DNA from: Saccharum officinarum
Lineage: Eukaryota; Streptophyta; Magnoliopsida; Poales; Poaceae
DNA: 64,000 nt
Assembly: GCA_020631735.1 (NCBI GenBank)
Contig: CM036221.1
Location: forward strand, 13,931,381 to 13,995,380
Direction of reading: 5' to 3'
The notes below the pieces were generated by a model. That model did not search any database, was not told the origin of the DNA, and saw only the letters and a list, made by a program, of their open reading frames with translations. Below, piece by piece: positions 24,701 through 31,854 of this stretch. The position numbers were made by a program, and so were the translations under genes. Numbering within the stretch: position 1 is the stretch's first letter; every line of letters starts with the position of its first letter.

Positions 24701-27700
24701 ATATGCCCATTGCTCCATCTCCGTGCATGTATATGTGGTTTGTATGGTGGCAAACATCATATATTCTAATATTCATAGTCGCACACCCGCACAGTGCCCA
24801 TATATGTACCTTTTTGCCTTTTATTATCCAGTTGTGATAAACTTTATTGATATAGATTGTTCTATATTCTTTTCCATCCCTATAGTTATAGTTTTTCTCC
24901 TTTTCATCACACATCCTTGTGTGCTTGACACGTGTTTAATTAAATCCCTAGCTTAAGCTATGTGTTTGATATGGAAATCAATATGCAATACGTTATGCCT
25001 GGTGACACATCATGCATGTGTACCTTGAATTAATGTTGTATATACTACCAATGGCAGAGGTGGGTCATTTAGCAGAATACTAGAAGTATTTTGGGATTTT
25101 TTATCATAAAAGTAGATAATTTTAAAAGGAAATTTATGGTTCCTTTATGTTACAATAATTTGCAAGTTTGGGGAATAGATTTGTTGGATTATAACAATCG
25201 GCCATGTGGATAGTTACAACATGTGACCTGTTTGTTTCAATTTGTGTATATTGTAACAACCAGCAAGTTGCAATCAACAATCCATGAGCTAAACAAAATA
25301 GGGCCTCATAACGGCAAAACCTACTACTTCACTTTGCCATTTTTCTATAAAATATAGTGATTACTCTAGATACAAATTTAGAGGTTACGTTATCTAATTT
25401 TGATTATGTCAAATGTGGGTATTTTAGATTTAGATTTGGGAATTTATTTATGTTGCTTTTGTAACGGTCTAATGGACCATGAGTGTGATTTAAATGCAAA
25501 TTCATGAGTTATTTTTCCATTATCTTTCAAAACGGTATTGTGGGTTTTAGATGTCAATGTATGGGTTATTTAGGTTATTTTTATAATGGGAAATATGGGT
25601 AATTTCGTTCCTGATTTAAGGGATTACCTTAAATTGTTTTTCATAATGGTTTGTTTTTGGTAATGGTGGCTGAATGTAAATCAAACACCAATTTAGTCGT
25701 TAATTTAAGTTATCTTTCATAATGGTATATTGGATAACTTAGATGTATTGCAGTATTAATAATGCATTACTTTAAGTTAATTTGCGTAATGACATTGGTA
25801 GATAATTTAGATGCTAACTTAGGGGTTACTTAGACTAACGTTTATCACGGTAGAGGTGAGTAACTTTTTAGAAATAGAATAGTTCCAATTCCTGTTTATA
25901 ATTAATGATGATTAGAGCCTGCCAAACTGATGGCGGGGGTGTTCATGTTTGTGTGAGAAATTCTGGAATTTATCTTTTACTAGTTTGTTTCGTGAGGATT
26001 AACGTTGGAGTCTATAATTAGCAATAGTAAAGGTAGCCATTATTATTTATATGCACTATCTAAATTGGGATGTTGAGACCGGGGCCATACTATGCTTATA
26101 AGATCCTAAAGATTATTATAGTAGCTAGAAGAAAGATGAGATAGCTTACTTCTAAAAAATTATTTCATATTAAAGTTACCATCATTTCCAAATTGAATTT
26201 GTACATATCTGCAAAGTGATTTATTTCTGAATTGTAGGTTGTGTGGAAGAATAATCAACTGACTCGGGATGAGATGAAACTTTCTAAACGTATCTTGTCC
26301 AAGTGTGGCGGGCTCCCAAAAATAATATATGCTATAGGAGAATACTGCAGCAGGTTATCCACATATCAGTATCAGTTGAAGCATATAAATGATGACTTTA
26401 TGGGCAGTTTGGAGAGCAACGACCAAGGATTCCATAGGCTAAGGGGTCTATTTTCAAGGATGAAGAACTACTTTGATTATGCTTTCTCAGATACACTGAA
26501 GCCATGCATCTTCTATCTGTCAATCTTCCCAGTAGACCACAACATCAGGTGGAGGCGTTTGCTAAGGCGGTGGATTGCAGAGGGTTACTGCAGGGACAAA
26601 GCTTCTACAACTGTAGAGGAGGAGGGGGAAATGTTGTTGTCCGAGCTCATCAACTTGAGCATAATCCAGGTCCAGCATACACCACGCAAGATCCTGGAAC
26701 TCAACGGTTTCTTCCGTGAATACCTCGTCTCAAGGCCAATGGAAGGTAACCTTGTTTTCACGCTGAAAGGGAAATGCAGCGTGAACTCACAACGCGCAGG
26801 ACAACACCTGACTATAAGGAGCAACTGGGACAGAGACAGGGTTGTATTTGAGGCCATCAACTTCTCACGGCTTCGATCTTTGACAGTGTCAGGGAAGTGG
26901 GAGTCATTCTTTGTCTCCGCCAATAACAACATGAGGCTGCTTCGGGTGCTGGATCTGGAGAACTCGTCAGGTGTGACAAATGAGGACCTTGAGCAGATTG
27001 TAAAGCTACTGCAACGGCTTAAGTTCCTCTCCCTGCGAGGATGCAGGGAGATCACACGTCTGTCGGATTCATTGGGTGGCCTCAGGCAGCTTCATACTTT
27101 GGATGTCAGATACACTTCCATACTTGTGCTGCCGCTTGCTATCATCAAGCTAGAGAAGCTGCAATACATCAATGCTGGCACCACTGAATCATGGGATTTG
27201 ACAAGCCCACCAGAAGCACCAAGTGAAGACCGGGCATCAACACCACCAAAAGAACACGGTAATGGCACAGTCAGGAGCCCACAAGTACCAGCAAAAGATG
27301 AGGTTGGGACATCAACGCCATCACCGTGGAGCAGCAGGGCACGTCAGTTGGCCAACAAGTTCCACAGACACAGGCAACCAAAGGCTCATCATAATGGCAG
27401 TATCAACGTCCCTGCAGGGATTGGGAAGCTGACGGCCTTACAAGCCCTTGGTGTTGTCGATGTCAGTGGCGCAAGCGGGAAGGCTGTCTCCAAAGAACTC
27501 AAGAAGCTCACCCAGCTGCGTAAGCTCAGGGTGTCCGGTATCAGCAACGAAAACTACAAGGAGTTGTTTTCTGCCATCTCAGGCCATGCCCATCTGGAGT
27601 CCTTGTCAGTGCGACTTGACAAGGATCAGAAGGGTGAATTCTGTAGTCTGGAAGGCATCCTTGAGCCGCCTAGGCACCTGAAGAGCCTGAAGCTGTATGG

Positions 27701-28193
27701 GCATGTGCACAGATTGCCAACATGGATGAAGCAGCTTGACCGTCTCAGCAAGGTTGATCTTGAAATGATCATATCAGCGCAGCAGGACACGTGTTTCTAT
27801 GAAGGAATGCCGAAACCGGACATCCAAGGTCGTATCAGTTTGAAGCCGGTTGGAATCAGTGAGCTCCGGGTCCATTTCTGCACCGGAAAGTACTGGACCA
27901 AACCAGTGTTCCGGGTCTTCAGGATTGACTGCACCTCCTCGTTAGAGGCAGTAACTTTTATAGATGATTACATGACGTTCTCCGTTGAGCTGCTTGTGGT
28001 TCACTGCTCTGCTGGTGGGTTGTCCCTGCAGATATCTGGGCTAGAGCATCTGGGCTTTCTCAAGGAAGTGTGGCTCAAGGGCTCCTACAGTCACCAGCTC
28101 TGGCAGCAGCTGAAGCAGCAACTATCCAAGCATCCTAGAACACCTGTCTTGAAGCCGGAGCGGCCACATTTCGTCCTGAACAATGGGTGCTGA
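12328..28193 (+). CDS. CC-NB-NB-NB-LRR disease-resistance (NLR) gene, 4 exons, frameshift in exon 1
   Basis: This is an intracellular plant immune receptor of the NLR family. Exons are 12328-13439, 16035-16595, 16727-17395 and 26238-28193; every junction is GT-AG and phase 0, so all four join in one frame of roughly 1430 codons apart from one missing base near 13288-13291. An Rx_N-type coiled coil (residues 1-115, EDVID-like FDVEDWVEF at 78-86) is followed by three NB modules, one at the end of exon 1 and one each in exons 2 and 3. Each has a P-loop position, a kinase-2 strand and an RNBS-B-like strand. Only module 3 has a canonical P-loop (GVAGVGKT). Exon 4 has GLPL-like CGGLPK, RNBS-D-like CIFYLSIFP, a degenerate MHD position (LNGFFREY) and LRRs. 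Most NLRs have a single NB-ARC. With the frameshift taken literally, translation stops at codon 340. It is therefore either a pseudogene or an assembly error; I cannot tell which. Confidence 0.85.
13637..13902. mobile_element. Stowaway-like MITE in NLR intron 1
   Basis: Starts TATTCCCTCCGTCCATAAAAAG and ends in the mutated inverse TTTATGGACAAAGCGAGTA, that is, CTCCCTCCGT-type inverted ends with TA flanks. About 265 bp, no coding capacity. Confidence 0.75.
14640..15400. repeat. Degenerate intronic repeat module (intron 1 copy)
   Basis: Loose repeats of wording such as TTTAGATGCAAATTTAGGGGTTACTTTAATTG, ATAATGGCAGAGGTNGGTAAT and ATAATNACATAGTGGGTAACTTAGAT. The same modules, in the same order towards the end, occur in intron 3 at 25020-26050. 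Both copies finish with related sequences (GTTGGTGCTCC.. AATTAGTAATAGTA here; GTTGGAGTCTATAATTAGCAATAGTA there). Confidence 0.7.
15649..15720. repeat. (AT)n microsatellite
   Basis: About 72 bp of perfect AT dinucleotide repeat in NLR intron 1. Confidence 0.98.
16035..16595 (+). CDS. NLR exon 2: NB module 2
   Basis: 187 codons. Acceptor ACTTGCAG before 16035, donor AAG/GTAAAC at 16596. The module begins VISVWGSSRTKSILVDKAY: the VSVWG strand that leads into the P-loop is kept, but GxGGxGKT is gone. Kinase-2 is SCLVVIDGLRSTQDWD and the RNBS-B-like strand is GCIIVITNEEKVAKHC, very close in wording to module 3. It reads as a free-standing NB module without ARC subdomains. Confidence 0.85.
16596..16726 (+). 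other. NLR intron 2
   Basis: 131 bp, donor GTAAAC. Two acceptors are possible: CTCTAG at 16726 keeps phase 0 and gives IFSIRKEEARNRI; CATCAG at 16740 would break the frame. I therefore chose the first. Confidence 0.75.
16727..17395 (+). CDS. NLR exon 3: NB module 3 with intact P-loop
   Basis: 223 codons in phase 0. After a linker (KEEARNRIRTAQIVE) comes VVSVWGVAGVGKTYLIR, the only canonical P-loop of the three modules, then FTAFSWVYVASPFSL (RNBS-A-like), KKYFVVIDGLQSTDDWD (kinase-2, with the usual second Asp replaced) and GCVVVITHEAKVARHC. Donor GAG/GTGCGT at 17396. If any module binds ATP or ADP, this one should. Confidence 0.88.
18325..19339. mobile_element. hAT-like non-autonomous element with GC-rich interior
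   Basis: Flanked by AAAAGAGT at 18317-18324 and 19340-19347, an 8-bp target duplication as expected for hAT. It starts AAGGATGGCAACGGGG and ends with the inverse ATCATCCTT near 19334. Subterminal regions on both sides are rich in ACCCGAAnCCG/CGGGTTCGG wording (18343-18475, 19235-19320). The interior 18750-19200 is GC-rich with long overlapping frames but no recognisable protein, so it could be captured genic DNA. A short phrase, GATGCAGCAGCAGCTTGAGATC, occurs twice (18636 and 18727). Confidence 0.7.
19729..20216. repeat. Intronic counterpart of the window's first 481 bases
   Basis: See 1-481. Here the sequence continues on both sides without a gap, so this is the better-supported placement. 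Confidence 0.85.
20391..20760 (-). mobile_element. LINE 3' fragment (reverse-transcriptase C-terminal tail)
   Basis: The frame 20509-20739 on the - strand contains LRWFGHVQRRP, then GRGRPKLTWDESVKRDLKEW and DRSAWRLAINVPEP, the wording found at the C-terminus of many grass LINE polyproteins. It is a 5'-truncated copy with its 3' end to the left (about 20391, a CAACAACAAC tail on the + strand), as target-primed reverse transcription usually leaves. It lies antisense in NLR intron 3. Confidence 0.75.
20768..20885 (+). mobile_element. Possible second LINE 3' tail
   Basis: TCTCTTAATAAAATCTTCAG, AGGGATCTTTGACCCCTCCTG and TTCAAAAAAAAG followed by A-rich sequence look like the 3' UTR and poly(A) end of a short LINE copy in the + direction. 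Low certainty. Confidence 0.4.
20886..21050. repeat. Imperfect repeat of about 100 bp
   Basis: GCCATATACCTATGGTTAGGTGTAATGACG (20887) recurs in diverged form at 20981, and the phrase GCTATATATACAAGCCAGATAAAA occurs at 20365 and 20953. A pre-existing tandem repeat appears to have been split by the LINE insertion. Confidence 0.6.
22217..22246 (+). mobile_element. Second Helitron-like 3' terminus
   Basis: CCCGTCACAATGCACGGG can pair CCCGT with ACGGG (one hairpin), followed by CATATTTG and CTAG/T at 22243-22247. It is nearly the same terminus as at 21098-21127. I could not find a matching head, so this is either a separate truncated copy or the outer end of a nested pair. Confidence 0.55.
22463..22804. 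mobile_element. Tourist-like MITE
   Basis: GGCCTTGTTTAGTCCC at one end and the inverse AACTAAACGCAGCC at the other, flanked by TTA on both sides (22460-22462, 22805-22807). The trinucleotide duplication points to the PIF/Harbinger superfamily. Confidence 0.8.
23114..23266. mobile_element. Stowaway-like MITE in NLR intron 3
   Basis: CTCGCTCTGTTCCAAATTATGAG and the inverse CTTACAATTTGGAATGGAGGGAG form long inverted ends, bounded by TA. About 153 bp. Confidence 0.85.
23704..23958. mobile_element. Tourist-like MITE
   Basis: GGCCCTTGTTTAGTTCCCAAAATATTTT with inverse AAAATATTTTGGAAACTAAACAAGGGC. TTG occurs on both sides, a possible 3-bp duplication. Confidence 0.82.
24225..24420. mobile_element. 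Possible transposon remnant
   Basis: CAGGGGCGGAGGGTAGTGGAGG (24234) and ACGCTACGCCGCTGCCTAAC near 24410 look like GGCGGAGC-type transposon ends, as in the cleaner element at 49567. The internal sequence carries no gene I recognise. Confidence 0.35.
25020..26050. repeat. Degenerate intronic repeat module (intron 3 copy)
   Basis: At least six diverged repeats of the type TTTAGATGNNAATTTAGGGGTTACTT followed by TTTNCATAATGG..GGTAAT. Homologous to 14640-15400 in intron 1. This indicates that exon and intron were duplicated together when the NB modules multiplied. Confidence 0.7.
26238..28193 (+). CDS. NLR exon 4: ARC-like region and LRRs
   Basis: 651 codons plus stop TGA at 28191-28193. The exon opens VVWKNNQLTRDEMKLS, then CGGLPKIIYAIGEYC (GLPL), CIFYLSIFPVDHNIRWRRL (RNBS-D), and LNGFFREYLVSRPME where the MHD motif normally sits; neither His nor Asp is present. 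LRRs follow (for example LRSLTVSGKW, LLRVLDLENSSG, LKFLSLRGC, LHTLDVRYTS). A Pro/Ser/Thr-rich, charged insert of about 75 residues (27179-27405) splits the LRR series, which resumes at IGKLTALQALGVVDVSG and runs to the end. Confidence 0.9.
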   Translation, partial: VVWKNNQLTRDEMKLSKRILSKCGGLPKIIYAIGEYCSRLSTYQYQLKHINDDFMGSLESNDQGFHRLRGLFSRMKNYFDYAFSDTLKPCIFYLSIFPVDHNIRWRRLLRRWIAEGYCRDKASTTVEEEGEMLLSELINLSIIQVQHTPRKILELNGFFREYLVSRPMEGNLVFTLKGKCSVNSQRAGQHLTIRSNWDRDRVVFEAINFSRLRSLTVSGKWESFFVSANNNMRLLRVLDLENSSGVTNEDLEQIVKLLQRLKFLSLRGCREITRLSDSLGGLRQLHTLDVRYTSILVLPLAIIKLEKLQYINAGTTESWDLTSPPEAPSEDRASTPPKEHGNGTVRSPQVPAKDEVGTSTPSPWSSRARQLANKFHRHRQPKAHHNGSINVPAGIGKLTALQALGVVDVSGASGKAVSKELKKLTQLRKLRVSGISNENYKELFSAISGHAHLESLSVRLDKDQKGEFCSLEGILEPPRHLKSLKLYGHVHRLPTWMKQLDRLSKVDLEMIISAQQDTCFYEGMPKPDIQGRISLKPVGISELRVHFCTGKYWTKPVFRVFRIDCTSSLEAVTFIDDYMTFSVELLVVHCSAGGLSLQISGLEHLGFLKEVWLKGSYSHQLWQQLKQQLSKHPRTPVLKPERPHFVLNNGC

Positions 28194-28800
28194 GTCTGCT
28201 GACTGCTGAGCACGAGGCTGCAGCTATTGTCCACGCATGGCCAGCAGTGTTCATTTGCTGGCCCGCCCTTCTCTGCTAGTAGCCAAGCCAACCTCCCAAA
28301 TCATGCTTGCTTCTTTCATTTATTTGTAATAATGAGAAATAGCATTTGCTGTATGTATTTGTGTGCTCTGTATATTTCTCTTATTTCGGCTTTGGCCGCC
28401 TTCATCCCCCTTTGTTATTTGTGCTATTGCTACTTGCCCAAGGAACTATAAGAATCAGTATTGTTGTTTTCATGTTTGATTGTGTTTGCTTGTTTTCATA
28501 TCATGATTTTTTTTCTTTTCATTTCGTAACACATTCTCTCTATCTATTCCGGGATGAGCCATGATTCCATTACAACCATCAGACATTCATGCTCCCCATC
28601 CCTCTATCTTTGTTTCGCTAGCAGTCCTACCTCGGGCACAACTTAAATCTGGTATTTGCGCTAAAAATAGTCGAGCTAATTTCTCATTGTGCATTCTGTA
28701 TCTATGGCTGGAAGCATTTGTTTGTGAATGGGAGTATTACTATGCCTCTGGACAGTTTGACACGCCGACAGCAACTTATATACATACTCGTACTGGTCAA
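28194..28800 (+). other. 3' flank of the NLR gene
   Basis: Follows the NLR stop and probably holds its 3' UTR; TTTATTTGTAATAATGAG near 28318-28335 is a plausible polyadenylation region. No other gene is recognised. Confidence 0.5.
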
Positions 28801-29353
28801 TTAGCCTAAACGCCGGCAGTGCAATCTGTTGTCCTAAACATCATCCATTCATCATTTGACTTTGCTGATGACCGGAGGACGAAAAAAAAGGTATGGCGAA
28901 GTAATCTGTGATACCTCTCGATTTGGTCTTCCCATTCGAATCCATTTTGCCCTCTCCCTCCCTGCGCCGTGGCGTCACAGCTCGATGGCCGTGTGGAGCC
29001 TGCTTGCCGGCCGCCGCTCGCATCGCGGTCCCAGGCGCAGCACGCCCTGCGCTCTAGCCGGTACGCACACCGTCGCAGTCGTCGGCGCCGCCGTAGCCTC
29101 GTAGCCCATAGCGCTTCAGGGCAGGGGAAACGCACGCCGCGCGCTGTGGGCTGGTGGACTCGGTCATGGGCTTGGCTTGGCTTGGCTTCTTGGGCCGCGC
29201 ACCGAACAAAAAAAGTTAGATTCCTTTTCGCGGGCCATCCAACCTTTGAGTTATCTTCTTCTGCCGCTGATTCTAGTTTCCCATCCAGCTTCGCCTGCAA
29301 GAAGCACAAACCTGGTGTTGGACTGTTGGAATAGATGTACTCCCTCCGTTTTA
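28801..29353. other. GC-rich intergenic island, no gene recognised
   Basis: About 28930-29180 is GC-rich with overlapping frames on both strands and no recognisable protein motif. It could be a promoter or first exon of an unrecognised transcript, or part of a transposon. Confidence 0.3.
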
Positions 29354-29695
29354 GGGTGGGTTTAGTTTGTGAAATTTTTTTGGAAAAATATCACATCGGA
29401 TATTTTGTGTGATGTCGGAAGGGGTTTTCGGATACTAACAAAAAAAACTAATTACATAGCTTGCCTGGAAACCGTGAGACGAATTTATTAAGCCTAATTA
29501 ATTCGTCATTAGCATATTTGTTACTGTAGCACTTTAGTGTCAAATCATGGACTAATTAGGCTCAAAACGTTGGTCTCGCGATTTCCAACCAAACTGTGTA
29601 ATTAGTTTTTTTCGTCTACATTTAATGCTCCATGCATGTGCCGCAAGATTCGTTACTGTAGTTTTTCGTGAAAACTTTTTGGATCTAAACACGCC
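29354..29695. mobile_element. Tourist-like MITE
   Basis: GGGTGGGTTTAGTTTGTGAAA with inverse GGATCTAAACACGCC, flanked by TTA at 29351-29353 and 29696-29698. Internally it has the family's ATTAAGCCTAATTAATTCGTCATTAG and mirrored TAATTAGG wording. Confidence 0.82.
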
Positions 29696-29698
29696 TTA

Positions 29699-30914
29699 TT
29701 GAGATTCATATCTAGAATTGTATTCTTTTTGAGACAGAGAGAGTAGATAGATTGAGCAAAAGGAGGAGAGACATGGCCTACATTAGTAGCGGACGGAAGT
29801 AGATTTGATTATGGGCCACCTGACCTGACTCGATCGCGCGTTGGATTGGATTCGGGTCATGATTTTCAATCCATGATCCGACCTAATCCAAAAAAACAAG
29901 ACTCAAGGTAGAAAATTTAAAAAAATATAGAGAAATAGGTCAACCCAACCCATGGGTCAAAGATTTTGATTCGACATTTTTCCCCTGGCCCGACTTGAAC
30001 CCAATCTAACCTGATGTTTGATCAGGTCTAGACCAAGATATCATGTTAGGAGTTAGCATTCACTATTGCAGGCTACCATTGTTGTTTGTCTATGCGTGTA
30101 TTCTTTGCTATATCCTACTTATGTGTTTTATGGCTTTTATACCACGAAATGTAATAATTAATTAACTAAAATATTCTAACGATATTAAGAAAAATGACGT
30201 TAGTATTGATATAAAATCAAATGTTGATTAGTTTTAATAAATATCATGCTATTGAAACTTTAGTTTTTTTTTTGAGGGAACAGCTATTGAAACGCTATTG
30301 AAAATTGCTATCTGTTACCACATCACTATCCGCAACGAACAGGATGCAGGTCGGCCCAGCTACCAAAATCCAAACGGCCCATGGGTGCTCGTGCTGTTCC
30401 TTCTTGGCGTCTCGTGTCCAACAAGGCAACTAGCAACGATGCCATGCGGACTCGCGGTTGACACTTGACAGCCGCTGACCGATGATCTGGGGCGCTCCTT
30501 TGGTCGACGGTTTGATGCAAGCACAAGCGACTACACACAACAATGCTGCAACAATGGAATGTACACCCCCTCGGCCCTTGCAAAATTTTGGCCTTTTACG
30601 TAGTGCCTGTTGATTTCTTTTTCTATAGAAAAAATTTCCCCACTTTGTTATGCAACAAAGTGAATAATTCTTCGTTCATCAAATAAGTTTAAAGCGTATG
30701 CATGCCCGTGAAAACAGAAAATATTTGGATCACCAAACGGACTTCTTTATAGGCATTACATTCACAATCAAGAATGCAGAATAGCTGTATATCATTTTAT
30801 TAAAGAAAGAAATACATGAAGCTGTATCAGCACATAGGTTGTTTATTTTTACCATTTGAGTTTTGCTCCGGCGAACCTTTTTCTAAAAACTGCACGAATC
30901 TTAAAGCAGCCAAA
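29699..30914. other. Intergenic, no gene seen
   Basis: Mixed AT-rich sequence with phrases such as GATTCGGGTCATGATTTTCAATCC near 29850 that resemble transposon subterminal regions. The short ORF at 30326-30583 (- strand) has no recognisable content. Confidence 0.4.
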
Positions 30915-31040
30915 TATAATATAATATAATATAATATAATATAATATAATATAATATAATATAATATAATATAATATAATATAATATAATATAATATAAT
31001 ATAATATAATATAATATAATATAATATAATATAATATAAT
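30915..31040. repeat. (ATAAT)n pentanucleotide microsatellite
   Basis: About 25 nearly perfect tandem copies of a 5-bp unit. The ORFs predicted across it are artefacts of the repeat (YYIIL...). Confidence 0.98.
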
Positions 31041-31059
31041 TCATCCAATGGGTATTATC

Positions 31060-31375
31060 TGTGCCCGACCCTACCCATGCCCATAGCAAGTTGTCGATTC
31101 CATGAACTGGTTAATTGGACCACCAATTCTGGATGTTGTTTTTTGGTAGATTCTGTATAACATCTGTCGATTCCATGAACGAGGGTAGGCCGGCCGCGGC
31201 CGTTGGTGAGGCGTGGCGTTGGCAGTCTCGGTTGCCGGCTGGTGGCGCGGCCGCTGCCCGTTCGTACGATGCGGCACGACGAACGCAAATGGAACCCACT
31301 GATCGTTTTGATTTCACAATGATCGTATCCAAAAGTAATGGGTGGCCACGGGACATGGGTAGGGCAGTAGGGCTG
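31060..31375. mobile_element. Possible inverted-repeat element
   Basis: CGACCCTACCCATGCCCATAG at 31067-31087 and GGGACATGGGTAGGGCAGTAG at 31350-31370 are imperfect inverted repeats about 300 bp apart. No target duplication is obvious. Confidence 0.4.
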
Positions 31376-31854
31376 GGCCTAAATCTGACATATTAAGAAA
31401 CAAATTTAAAAATTAATTAATACCAAGCTGCTTCAAGATTCGTGCAAATTTTATGAAGAGATCTACTGGAGAAACCTGGTTTTAAGTTTACTGGAGTTTG
31501 CCAAACCTGAAATTTGACCAAAAATACCAATTTATCTACCACACACGCCTGACATAAGAACAATTATTTGCAGTAGTTTGTTCCCATTCGTTTATTCAGG
31601 TGCTAGGACATGGAGTCGAGCTAGAGATAAAATCATGTACAGTTTCAGAGTTCAGACCTTGGCAGTACAGAGAGTGCAGATCCTGATATCTCCAGGTTCA
31701 GCAATATCTGTACCTATGCTTGCTGGTATGTTTACATATTCACTTGTTTCAGTGATATTGACTTGCTATATTAACCTAAACCAGACTACTGTTACATTTC
31801 ACAACATATGTTGCGACAGGTCAGCGAATGAGGACTGCATCAATCTAACCTTGT

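Larger units (their letters stand above)
17396..26237 (+). other. NLR intron 3, 8.8 kb, transposon-laden
   Basis: Donor GTGCGT, acceptor TCTGAATTGTAG. The intron is extended by a hAT-like element (18325-19339), Helitron-like sequence (19899-22246), LINE pieces (about 20391-20885), and several MITEs (22463, 23114, 23704). The final kilobase (25020-26050) is homologous to intron 1. The exons on both sides are in phase and continuous in domain order, so the insertions need not disable the gene. Confidence 0.75.

Noticed and set aside
30915..31040. CRISPR-like regular array
   Set aside because: A plain pentanucleotide microsatellite with no spacers. No CRISPR is expected in a plant nuclear genome, and none was seen.
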